DNA from: an uncultured Muribaculaceae bacterium
Lineage (GTDB): Bacteria; Bacteroidota; Bacteroidia; Bacteroidales; Muribaculaceae
Assembly: GCA_910577465.1 (NCBI GenBank)
Contig: CAJTMM010000047.1
Coordinates: 1 to 12,751, forward strand
DNA length: 12,751 nucleotides
Reading direction: 5' to 3'
The position numbers and the translations under genes were made by a program. The notes beneath the pieces are model-generated. The model did no database searches. It was not told the origin of the DNA and saw only the letters and a program-made list of their open reading frames with translations. Below, piece by piece: positions 1-6,320 of the stretch (position 1 is the stretch's first letter; every line of letters starts with the position of its first letter).

Positions 1-78
1 GTTTCCAAAATCCAGAGTTTTGAGGATATGGAAGCCAATCTAAGGAAAGGCACACGCCCAAGAAATTGGGCAAAATGA
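1..78 (+). CDS. 3' end of an unidentified gene (C-terminal 25 residues)
   Basis: Frame 1 is open from the first base and stops at TGA (76-78). The tail is basic and polar, ending in TRPRNWAK. A strong hairpin begins two bases after the stop, which supports this as a true gene end. The gene converges on the integrase and probably belongs to the same mobile element. Mobilization or replication genes often lie in this position in Bacteroidales elements, but the 25 visible residues do not identify a family, so no function is assigned. Confidence 0.5.
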   Translation, partial: VSKIQSFEDMEANLRKGTRPRNWAK

Positions 79-80
79 GA

Positions 81-118
81 AAGACCGTCACCGGATGTCT
101 CTGTCCGATGGCGGTCTT
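81..118. terminator. Bidirectional intrinsic terminator between convergent genes
   Basis: The arms AAGACCG (81-87) and CGGTCTT (112-118) pair perfectly. The stem continues inward through three more pairs, one mismatch, and CCGGA against TCCG plus its flanking base, closing an 8-base loop. Plus-strand readthrough is followed by TTATTCATT. The minus strand is followed by TTTCTCATTTT. It sits between the stop at 78 and the integrase stop at 139, so it can end transcription from both sides. Confidence 0.8.
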
Positions 119-138
119 ATTCATTATGATTACTGCAT

Positions 139-1239
139 TTATTTCAGTGAGATTGTTTTGGCAGCGGAACGCTTGTCAGGGTCTGTCACCTCCGCATATT
201 TTTGTGTGTTCTTCACACTACGGTGTGTGAGCATCTTTGAGATTGTGTAGATGGGCACTCCGTTGTGCGAAAGTAGAGTCGCATAGGTATGGCGGAAGCA
301 GTGGAACGTGATTCGTCGTGTGATTCCGGCCTCGGCTATCCACGCTTTCAGCGGATAGTTTATCATCGAGCGTTTCAGCTCTTTGAATACCAATCCCTCA
401 CTGCGCTCACCACAGAGTTCCAATGCCTCCTCCGTAATCGGGAGATTGGCTTCCTCCTCGGTCTTTTCAGTGCGCAGGCGCATCACATATCCATCCTCGG
501 CCTTTATGATATGATCCCACGACAACTGTTGAATGTCGCTGATTCGGAGTCCGGTCAGGCAGGAAAACAACGCAGCCCGTTTAAGTACCTCATGCTTACA
601 AGGCGTTGCCGCCAGTTTCTTTACTTCATCAAGAGAGAGGAACTCAATCTTGGTATCCTTCCATTCGATTTTGGTCAGATAGTCGTTGATGTTCTCGCGG
701 AGCAGTTTCTCCTGATAGGCTTCTTTCAGCAGGGCGCGAAATGTTGACCAGTACCCGGCTATGGAGTTGTGGGCGAGTGTGCCCTTACGGTCATCACGTC
801 TTCCACCTTCAAGGAGGTACTTCTGGAATCTCTTGCAGAAATCCTCGGTCACTTCTCCGAGAAGGCATTTGCCCCGGCAGAAGTCGGAGAAGTGTTCATA
901 GACGACTTTCCACTTCTGATGCTTCTTGTAGCATTTCTTACGGAAGTAGTCCAAAAAGTCCATGCGCATCTTCTCCTTGTCGAGAAACCCGAACTGTTCA
1001 TTGAGCAGTTGCTCGAAGCGGCGGCAGCGAATAGCCTCCGCTTTCTCCTCCATTGAGGCGTTGAACTCACGCTCACGGGCGGACTGAGGGTTGGCGTACA
1101 GATAGATGCCCAGTCCCTCACGACGGCTGAGGCGGTTGGTGTGAGGGTTGCGGATGGGCGGATAGAAGTCAAGGTAGAGCGATAGGCGTCCACCAGAGAT
1201 TTCCTTACGACGAAGGAATACTTTAGTGCAGGTATCCAT
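139..1239 (-). CDS. Tyrosine recombinase/integrase of an integrative element
   Basis: This 366-residue protein has the three-part layout of Bacteroidales element integrases. An N-terminal arm-type DNA-binding domain covers about residues 7-80, a SAM-like core-binding domain about 92-185, and the catalytic domain about 200-360. The catalytic set is visible: Arg232 in TGLRISD, Lys259, His313 and Arg316 in HCFRH, His339 in LTHRS, and the nucleophile Tyr348. No catalytic residue is missing, so it is probably active. It would cut and rejoin DNA at att sites to integrate and excise the element. The ATG at 1239 lies 35 bp from a good Bacteroidales -7 box. The gene is downstream of, and on the same strand as, the multi-HTH protein, but has its own promoter. 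The substrate att sequence cannot be read from the protein. Confidence 0.95.
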   Translation of the reverse strand: MDTCTKVFLRRKEISGGRLSLYLDFYPPIRNPHTNRLSRREGLGIYLYANPQSAREREFNASMEEKAEAIRCRRFEQLLNEQFGFLDKEKMRMDFLDYFRKKCYKKHQKWKVVYEHFSDFCRGKCLLGEVTEDFCKRFQKYLLEGGRRDDRKGTLAHNSIAGYWSTFRALLKEAYQEKLLRENINDYLTKIEWKDTKIEFLSLDEVKKLAATPCKHEVLKRAALFSCLTGLRISDIQQLSWDHIIKAEDGYVMRLRTEKTEEEANLPITEEALELCGERSEGLVFKELKRSMINYPLKAWIAEAGITRRITFHCFRHTYATLLSHNGVPIYTISKMLTHRSVKNTQKYAEVTDPDKRSAAKTISLK

Positions 1240-1273
1240 TTTTTTGTATTTTGTTTGAGTTAATTTTCTGTTG

Positions 1274-1281
1274 CAAAGGTA
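1274..1281 (-). promoter_or_regulatory. Bacteroidales -7 box upstream of the integrase
   Basis: The minus strand reads TACCTTTG, a match to TAnnTTTG, followed by CAACAG and then the integrase ATG 34 bases beyond the box. The -33 position would fall at about 1301-1306, where the minus strand reads GCGTTT, a weak match. That stretch is exactly the loop of the inverted repeat at 1292-1315, so the promoter may be controlled by whatever binds the repeat. Confidence 0.6.
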
Positions 1282-1291
1282 GATGGTGTTT

Positions 1292-1315
1292 GAATGGTGA
1301 AAACGCTCACCATTC
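1292..1315. repeat. Perfect 9-bp inverted repeat over the integrase -33 region
   Basis: GAATGGTGA (1292-1300) and TCACCATTC (1307-1315) are perfect inverted arms around a 6-base spacer. Neither strand has a T-run after the arms, so it does not look like a terminator. It lies 11 bp upstream of the integrase -7 box and 21 bp past the stop of the HTH gene. A dimeric repressor or activator site is the simplest reading, possibly for the multi-HTH protein or the integrase itself. The binding partner is inferred. Confidence 0.6.
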
Positions 1316-1336
1316 TGTCACAATCACCGATTTCGA

Positions 1337-2251
1337 CTAAATCGACGGCGGCGCAAGCAATTTTCCTAATACATCATCTAATTCGGACTTGTCGATTTTT
1401 ATATTCCTGCCTTCTTTCACTCTCGTAACATTGTAGGTTTTGAGATAGTGATAAAGTTGGTCTCTGGTCATATTGAACTTAGCCATTGCTTGGGGTACGG
1501 TATAGAACTTTGGTGCTTCCGGTTCAGCAACTCCTTTAGCAAGGTCAAAATGTTTTTTTGAATATCTTGCCTCTATTCCAACCTTAATCTTAGGTATGCT
1601 TTCTTTGGATACAAGACAATAGATGGCAGATAGAGTCATTCCAAATTTTTCCTGTATCTCAGCAACGGTGTACCACTCAGTAATCTCTTCTGATGGATTA
1701 CGCTTTTTGAAGTATCGATCAATATGCTCCTTACTCCACATAGTTTTCCCTCGATGGAGGGTTTTAGGGAAATTTTGTGTCTGAGCAATCTTATAAAGCC
1801 CGGAATTGGAAATGTTGTATTTCTGCAAAATCTCCTGAGTGGTATAGAACTCCGTGATGGCCTTTCTTTCACTTCTTATCGGCTCAAACTTATCATGTTG
1901 ACTAAAGAAGTTCTCAATATCTTCACGAATGAGAAAATATTTTGACCCGATTCTTTTGGCTTGTAGTTCACCGCGTCTGAGGTAGCCATAGATAGTCGGA
2001 CGAGATACACCTACAAAAAGTGCAGTTTCGGTAATCGTGATGTATGGTTTCTCTTTGATTTTTTGAATTGGTCTTTCCTCCAATTGACGTTCTGTTTCGG
2101 CTTCATGCTCCTTCACCCTTGCTTCTCTTTTCATCTTTTTATAAAGAAGACTTGAACAACGGTGAGAACAGCACGTCGTAGTTGTTTTGTGGGCGATAAA
2201 CTCTTGCCCACAAAACTTGCAGATTTTTTTGATGCTGATGGTACTGCTCAT
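1337..2251 (-). CDS. DNA-binding protein with a Cys cluster and four excisionase-like HTH modules
   Basis: A 304-residue protein. Residues 11-32 hold a possible zinc site (C11, C14, C27/C28, C32). A charged, helical linker follows (about 38-68). Four similar ~50-residue modules of the MerR/excisionase HTH_17 type then follow at about 70-118, 133-181, 191-239 and 248-296. Each begins with a Tyr/Ile-Thr start, runs through a recognition-helix segment such as VSRPTIYGYL, and ends in a short wing and an acidic helix (for example REDIENFF). Module 1 is the most canonical. The gene is just upstream of the integrase, where Bacteroidales elements usually encode an excision or regulatory factor, so a recombination directionality factor or regulator of int is likely. 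Four 10-bp repeats lie in front of its ATG and may be its operator. It looks more AT-rich than the integrase gene. The exact role is inferred. Confidence 0.85.
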   Translation of the reverse strand: MSSTISIKKICKFCGQEFIAHKTTTTCCSHRCSSLLYKKMKREARVKEHEAETERQLEERPIQKIKEKPYITITETALFVGVSRPTIYGYLRRGELQAKRIGSKYFLIREDIENFFSQHDKFEPIRSERKAITEFYTTQEILQKYNISNSGLYKIAQTQNFPKTLHRGKTMWSKEHIDRYFKKRNPSEEITEWYTVAEIQEKFGMTLSAIYCLVSKESIPKIKVGIEARYSKKHFDLAKGVAEPEAPKFYTVPQAMAKFNMTRDQLYHYLKTYNVTRVKEGRNIKIDKSELDDVLGKLLAPPSI

Positions 2252-2280
2252 GTTTATTTCACTTTATTTCGCCCGAAAAC

Positions 2281-2317
2281 TGTAAAATCCCGTAAAGTGG
2301 CGTAAAATGGCGTAAAG
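2281..2317. repeat. Four 10-bp-phased direct repeats upstream of the multi-HTH gene
   Basis: The units are TGTAAAATCC (2281), CGTAAAGTGG (2291), CGTAAAATGG (2301) and the partial CGTAAAG (2311). GTAAA recurs at exactly 10-base steps, so all copies face the same side of the helix. The array starts 30 bp upstream of the ATG at 2251, within the promoter or leader region. It could be an operator for the protein encoded downstream or a set of integrase/excisionase arm sites. Confidence 0.75.
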
Positions 2318-2362
2318 ATTGTCCACCACCTTAACTGGCGATTTTTCCTGACTTGGGACGAG

Positions 2363-2385
2363 ATACAATCAGGATACAAATACAA
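2363..2385. repeat. Three ATACAA direct repeats
   Basis: ATACAA occurs at 2363-2368, 2374-2379 and 2380-2385. The first two sit inside an 11-bp near-repeat, GATACAATCAG then GATACAAATAC. Integrase arm sites are a possible reading given the location, but short A-rich repeats also arise by chance. Confidence 0.4.
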
Positions 2386-2424
2386 GCCAAAAAGCAGTCA
2401 GAAACCGTTAGAAACGAGCAGTAC

Positions 2425-2458
2425 GGGCAAAAGAAAAGCGCCTCGTAAGAGACGCTTT
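2425..2458 (-). terminator. Intrinsic terminator downstream of mnmE
   Basis: The arms AAAGCG (2435-2440) and CGCTTT (2453-2458) pair perfectly. After one mismatch the inner CTC/GAG pairs close a GTAA tetraloop. On the minus strand the stem runs into TTTTCTTTTG. It lies 43 bp past the mnmE stop codon and would end the minus-strand cluster before the mobile element's genes. Whether it belongs to the host or the element depends on where the att boundary falls. Confidence 0.7.
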
Positions 2459-2463
2459 ACTAA

Positions 2464-2493
2464 TGGTTTGTGATGATTTGTGATGGTTTGTGA
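2464..2493. repeat. Three tandem 10-bp repeats just past the mnmE stop
   Basis: The units are TGGTTTGTGA (2464-2473), TGATTTGTGA (2474-2483) and TGGTTTGTGA (2484-2493), differing by one base. They begin 8 bp from the mnmE stop codon (2502-2504). The exact 10-base phasing suggests a protein-binding array, for example an integrase arm or core-flanking site, but a neutral tandem duplication is also possible. Confidence 0.75.
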
Positions 2494-2501
2494 CTATTCT
2501 G

Positions 2502-3899
2502 TTATTTTCCGATGCAGAAGTGGGAGAAGATGTGGGTGAGGATGTCGGGGGTGGTGATGGTGCCGGTGATGGTGCCGAGGTGGTGGAGGGTCTCGCGGAG
2601 GTCTTGGGCGATGAAGTCACCGGAGAGATTTTGCTGTATACCTTGACGTACGCGGTTTATGGATGTGCGTGCGGCATCGAGGGCTTGGTAATGGCGTGCG
2701 TTTGTTACCATAACGGTGTTCTCATTGATGTCGCCGGCTCCCGAATGTTCGTGTATGGCGTTGGTTAGGTACTCTAAGCCGGTGCCTTTAGCAGCGCTTA
2801 TTGTGAGTATGGATGCTTGCAGCGGAGCTATGAGTTTGGCTATATCGTTTGTCATGTCGGTATCGGCAATGTCGGCTTTGTTGACGGCAACCACCAAGTG
2901 ACTATCAGGGGAGAGGGAAGAGGTGATGCGTATGGCTGTGTCATGCAGGTTTGACGAGGAGGATGTGGGGTCGATAACCCAAATTACGATTTTGGCGTGC
3001 GACGCTTTTTCAATGGCGCGTGTTATGCCGATGGTTTCAATCGGGTCATTAGTCTCGCGTAGCCCCGCGGTGTCTATGAGACGATACAGGGTGCCATGAA
3101 TGCTGAGTGTGTCTTCGATGGTATCGCGTGTGGTACCGTGTATGTCGCTTACTATGGCGCGTTCCTCACCGAGCAATCGGTTGAGCAGTGTCGATTTGCC
3201 GGCATTTGTTTCGCCTATGATGGCTACCGGAATACCATTCTTAATGGCGGAACCGTTTGCAAAAGAATTGGTGAGGGATGAAAGTTCGTTGTATATATCG
3301 TCGGACAGAAGTGATAGTTGTTCGCGGGATGCAAATTCTACCTCTTCTTCCGAAAAATCGAGCTCGAGCTCGATTAGTGATGCGAGGTTGAGCAATGATT
3401 CGCGCAATTGTTCCAAGCGTTGGGAAAACATGCCGCGCATCTGGTTCATAGCCACGCGATGAGCCGCTGCAGACTGCGATTCTATCAGGTCTGCCACAGC
3501 TTCAGCTTCAGCCAAATCCATGCGTCCGGATGTAAACGCCCGTCGGGTAAATTCGCCCGGTTCTGCCATGCGAGCCCCGCTATCTATAAGCACGCGTAGC
3601 AATTCCGACTGAATCCAAGTAGAACCATGTATTGCCAATTCCACAACATCGTCGCCGGTGTAGGAATGGGGCGCTTTGTACAATGTGGCTACGGCTTGGT
3701 CCAATAATGTGCCGTTGTCAGGGTAGATGATGTTGCCTAAGTGCGCAGTGTGCGATTGGCAGTCCGCAAGTTTTCGTCCTTGCCATATTTTCTGAACTAT
3801 ATCTATTGCCGATGGGCCGCTAATGCGCGCTACGGCTATACCGCCGCATCCCGGTGCGGTGGCTATGGCGCAAATGGTATCTTGGTCTAAATATGTCAT
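2502..3899 (-). CDS. mnmE: MnmE (TrmE), tRNA U34 modification GTPase
   Basis: MnmE works with MnmG to place the (carboxymethyl)aminomethyl group at C5 of wobble uridine 34 in certain tRNAs, using a tetrahydrofolate one-carbon unit and GTP hydrolysis, in the cytoplasm. The 465-residue protein has the full layout. The N-terminal folate-binding domain covers about 1-118, the helical domain about 119-215 with the C-terminal part, and the G domain about 220-380. Motifs seen are the P-loop GETNAGKS (229-236), TTRD (256-259), DTAG (276-279) and NKAD (340-343). The invariant C-terminal FCIGK with Cys462 is present. An in-frame start at 3929 exists, but the ATG at 3899 is chosen. It overlaps the upstream nuclease stop as ATGA, which suggests translational coupling, and gives the usual family length. 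The 3' end is intact although it borders a mobile element. Confidence 0.97.
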   Translation of the reverse strand: MTYLDQDTICAIATAPGCGGIAVARISGPSAIDIVQKIWQGRKLADCQSHTAHLGNIIYPDNGTLLDQAVATLYKAPHSYTGDDVVELAIHGSTWIQSELLRVLIDSGARMAEPGEFTRRAFTSGRMDLAEAEAVADLIESQSAAAHRVAMNQMRGMFSQRLEQLRESLLNLASLIELELDFSEEEVEFASREQLSLLSDDIYNELSSLTNSFANGSAIKNGIPVAIIGETNAGKSTLLNRLLGEERAIVSDIHGTTRDTIEDTLSIHGTLYRLIDTAGLRETNDPIETIGITRAIEKASHAKIVIWVIDPTSSSSNLHDTAIRITSSLSPDSHLVVAVNKADIADTDMTNDIAKLIAPLQASILTISAAKGTGLEYLTNAIHEHSGAGDINENTVMVTNARHYQALDAARTSINRVRQGIQQNLSGDFIAQDLRETLHHLGTITGTITTPDILTHIFSHFCIGK

Positions 3900-4729
3900 T
3901 TTATTGTGCTCCAATAGTGGAAGTCGCATTGCGATTCCACTTCGTTTTCTATATTGTCAGGTAATGCTGAAAAGAAATCGTGTCCTGTAATACGTTCCAC
4001 CTCATCGATACTTACAGCAGCCGCCTGCATACCACCGGGTACCTTGCCGTTGGGCATGATAAATCCTATGCCGCGTGCCGGATGGGCGTACGGTGCCAAT
4101 ATGACTTTGAAGAAACTGCGGGGAACGGCAACTCGGGTATCGCCAATATATTCAATGGGCTGTTCGGAGAGTATCGGTCCGCATATAATTACTATAGTGC
4201 TATCGGCTTTTGCCCATTGCCGGCATTTTTCTTCCAGACGTTTCCATGCTCCGGTGTTCAATGATTTCACCTGCGGGCATATATTTGCCATTGAAAATGT
4301 TTCGTGCATGGCTTCACGGCTCCACTTCATGTCACCTGCCGGAGCCATGTGTCCGCGGTCATACCCCGAATAGTTATAATCGTAGTGTTCGGCGCAACCA
4401 TAGACCTGATTATCGGCATAAAATTTCGTCTCACGCCCTACGGTGCCACGGGTTTCATCGGCAGTCAATTCCCATGCTACCCAGTTAGGGATATGTGCTT
4501 GCGGATTAAATGATATTTCCATGCCGGAATAGCTGACACGTTGTTGTGGTAATGTGGAGTCGGTAACGACCTCCAATAAATTGATGCCACGTGGTAGCTG
4601 CGGTTGTGTGGCTATTTTCTCATCCTCTACTAAATGCCAAGCGCATGTCGCGAAAAGAATGATTGCTGCAAATATCAGTATTTTACCTAATGACATTGAT
4701 TGTCCGGTATGTTTCCTGCGATACTTCAT
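3896..4729 (-). CDS. Membrane-anchored or exported DNA/RNA non-specific endonuclease
   Basis: The family cleaves DNA and RNA with a single Mg2+ ion in a beta-beta-alpha-metal active site. The 277-residue protein has a basic N-terminus followed by a hydrophobic segment at about 15-30, so it is exported or tethered by a signal anchor, probably facing the periplasm. The nuclease domain spans about 68-275. It contains the DRGHM motif (D124, R125, H127) with general-base His127, Asn149 in NICPQ, and Asn158 of SLNTGAW with Glu166 for metal binding. All key residues are present, so it is probably active. The ATG at 4729 is 10 bp past the aminotransferase stop, and its TGA overlaps the mnmE start. 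A role in nucleotide scavenging or degrading foreign DNA is inferred. No immunity partner is visible nearby. Confidence 0.9.
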   Translation of the reverse strand: MKYRRKHTGQSMSLGKILIFAAIILFATCAWHLVEDEKIATQPQLPRGINLLEVVTDSTLPQQRVSYSGMEISFNPQAHIPNWVAWELTADETRGTVGRETKFYADNQVYGCAEHYDYNYSGYDRGHMAPAGDMKWSREAMHETFSMANICPQVKSLNTGAWKRLEEKCRQWAKADSTIVIICGPILSEQPIEYIGDTRVAVPRSFFKVILAPYAHPARGIGFIMPNGKVPGGMQAAAVSIDEVERITGHDFFSALPDNIENEVESQCDFHYWSTIK

Positions 4730-4739
4730 TAAATGGGAA

Positions 4740-5876
4740 TTAAGTTAGTGGAAACCGGTTGATTATCCTTGCAATCTCAGCGGCATCCTTTACAGAAGTG
4801 CCGTCGCCAATAGGTAGACTCAGTATCTCCGAAGCCAGTGACTCTGTAACGGGAAGTGGCTTATGGTGCAAATCGGTGTAACATGGTTGAAGATGTGGCG
4901 GTACCGGATAATGTATGTCTGTGCCTACGCCGTTTTCAGTAAGATATCGGCGCAAGTTATCCCTCAATCCATTGCCTACGCGTATGACATATTGATGCCA
5001 TATACAATCGGTAGCTGCCGCACTCATCAGTGGTTTGGTGATTAGTGGATGGTTCAATACGTTGTTGTAGGCTACCGCACGTTCAAACCTGCGTGCATTG
5101 GCTGCCTGTGTATCCGGTAATTTAGCGCGTAGCATAGCTGCCTGAATAGGGTCTATGCGGCAATTAAAACCCGCGTAGATATTATGGTAGCGTACATCGC
5201 TGCCATAATTGGCAAGAGCTGTTACGGCGGCAGCCAGTTGTGAGTCATGGGTTATCACGGCACCGGCATCACCTATTGCGCCAAGATTTTTTGTGGGGTA
5301 GAAACTAAGTGCCCCGGCGTGTCCTATTGCCCCCGCTATACGAGAACCATATAGACCGTCCGTAGTGGCACGGGCTCCTATTGCCTGTGCGGCATCTTCG
5401 ATTACCAGCAAATTGTATTTCTTGACGATATGTGCGATATCCGCGTCCCATGCGACACGGCCGTAGAGATGTACCGGCATTATAGCGCGTGTGCGTTCTG
5501 TCAAAGAACTCCGGATTCCTTCTGCATCCAGATTCATGGAAAGGGGATTGGGGTCGGTCAATACCGGAGATAATCCCGCATGGGTGACGGCAAGTATCGA
5601 AGCTATATAGGTATTTGCCGGAACTATTATTTCATCACCGTCGTGGAGTCGGCCGATTTTTTTATAACCTTCTAAAATAAGGCGTAACGCATCAAGCCCA
5701 TTACTCACTCCAATAGCATAGGGCGCATGGCAAAAGGCGGCTAATTCTTTGTTGAACTGATTTACTTCATCACCACCGATGTAGCGTCCGCTATCAATCA
5801 CGCGTTTTGCCGCAAGATGCAAGTCTTCGGCATAGCGGGCATTGACTGATGATAGGTTGAGAAACGGATATTTCAT
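4740..5876 (-). CDS. dTDP-3-oxo-6-deoxyhexose aminotransferase, FdtB/QdtB-like (DegT/DnrJ/EryC1 family)
   Basis: A PLP enzyme that would transfer an amino group, usually from glutamate, onto C3 of a dTDP-3-oxo-6-deoxyhexose. The product would be dTDP-3-amino-3,6-dideoxy-galactose (Fuc3N) or -glucose (Qui3N). The 378-residue length is normal for the family. Visible features are SNGLDAL (58-64) for phosphate contact, IEDAAQA with Asp161 and Gln164 on the cofactor ring, and the Schiff-base Lys196 in SFYPTKNLGAIGDAG. The ATG at 5876 lies 3 bp after the upstream cupin stop. Two ketoisomerase-family cupins directly upstream favour a 3-amino product over the 4-amino products made by other DegT members. 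Fuc3N and Qui3N cannot be told apart from this gene alone. Confidence 0.88.
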   Translation of the reverse strand: MKYPFLNLSSVNARYAEDLHLAAKRVIDSGRYIGGDEVNQFNKELAAFCHAPYAIGVSNGLDALRLILEGYKKIGRLHDGDEIIVPANTYIASILAVTHAGLSPVLTDPNPLSMNLDAEGIRSSLTERTRAIMPVHLYGRVAWDADIAHIVKKYNLLVIEDAAQAIGARATTDGLYGSRIAGAIGHAGALSFYPTKNLGAIGDAGAVITHDSQLAAAVTALANYGSDVRYHNIYAGFNCRIDPIQAAMLRAKLPDTQAANARRFERAVAYNNVLNHPLITKPLMSAAATDCIWHQYVIRVGNGLRDNLRRYLTENGVGTDIHYPVPPHLQPCYTDLHHKPLPVTESLASEILSLPIGDGTSVKDAAEIARIINRFPLT

Positions 5877-5879
5877 ACG

Positions 5880-6320
5880 TTATTCCACAACGTGTTTAAG
5901 CTTCAGAAAGTCATCGTAGTGCCTTACGTAATCGTTCTCATTAAATTTGGTGGAACTTAAAGTAAGACACACGCTTCCACTTGAAAAATTATGTAGCGAG
6001 CGCCATATCCCGGCAGGAATGTACAACCCTTCGTAAGGGCGTCGCAATGTGAATATACGTTCATTTCTGCCATCCGATACCCTTACGTCAAAGCAACCAC
6101 CGACAGCGATAATAAGCTGCTGCTCTACGTGGTGAGAATGTCCGCCACGTTCCGAATCAGCCGGTATGTCGTAAATGTAAAAAATCCTCTTGATGGCAAA
6201 AGGCAGCCCATCGGAATTTTGAGCTACGGTGAGAGTACCCATCTCATGTGGATGATGTGGTAACGTCAATATACGGCATTCGGATATATTAGCGGTTTCG
6301 TGGCTATTCATCGTCATCAT
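5880..6320 (-). CDS. FdtA/QdtA-like (WxcM-like) sugar 3,4-ketoisomerase cupin, copy with both active-site His
   Basis: This family moves the keto group of dTDP-4-keto-6-deoxyglucose from C4 to C3, making the substrate for the aminotransferase. The 146-residue single cupin has FAIKRIFYIYD at 41-51 and then RGGHSHH (58-64), which keeps the paired histidines His61 and His63 expected at the active site. Near the N-terminus the usual [S/P]RG[S/N]L strand reads HEMGTL, so the conserved Arg is Met27. Three in-frame ATGs (6320, 6317, 6311) overlap the end of the upstream cupin gene. The outermost is given here, but 6311 is as plausible. The 3-bp gap to the aminotransferase indicates co-expression. 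It is one of two tandem paralogs whose differences look complementary. Confidence 0.85.
   Translation of the reverse strand: MMTMNSHETANISECRILTLPHHPHEMGTLTVAQNSDGLPFAIKRIFYIYDIPADSERGGHSHHVEQQLIIAVGGCFDVRVSDGRNERIFTLRRPYEGLYIPAGIWRSLHNFSSGSVCLTLSSTKFNENDYVRHYDDFLKLKHVVE

Larger units (their letters stand above)
2252..2501. other. Gene-free, repeat-rich end of the mobile element next to mnmE
   Basis: No credible gene occupies these 250 bases. They contain the GTAAA repeats (2281-2317), three ATACAA copies (2363, 2374, 2380), two AGAAAC units ten bases apart (2400, 2410), the mnmE terminator (2435-2458) and three TGGTTTGTGA-type units (2464-2493). Dense short direct repeats next to an integrase module are what arm-type binding sites around an attachment site look like. 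The att core itself cannot be defined without the other end of the element or an empty site. Confidence 0.5.

Noticed and set aside
289..747. Open frame of 152 codons on the plus strand inside the integrase gene
   Set aside because: It is fully antisense to a well-supported integrase with all catalytic residues. Its product has no recognisable domain or promoter.
1328..1344. Inverted repeat CGATTT/AAATCG across the stop of the multi-HTH gene
   Set aside because: The arms are only 6 bp, AT-rich and without a following T-run, so there is not enough to call a terminator or operator.
2281..2493. Repeat-rich region considered as a CRISPR array or replication origin
   Set aside because: Units are only 10-11 bp with no unique spacers and no cas genes, and there is no replication initiator gene or DnaA-box cluster nearby.
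2408..2768. Overlapping frames across the mnmE 3' end encoding Ser/Thr/Pro-rich or Gly/Asp/Glu-rich low-complexity peptides
   Set aside because: They are other-frame readings of the repeat-like codons near the MnmE C-terminus, whose frame is fixed by the conserved FCIGK end.
3900..3929. Upstream in-frame start for mnmE adding ten residues
   Set aside because: The extension lies inside the nuclease gene and adds residues outside the conserved family N-terminus. The ATG at 3899 forms a standard ATGA overlap.
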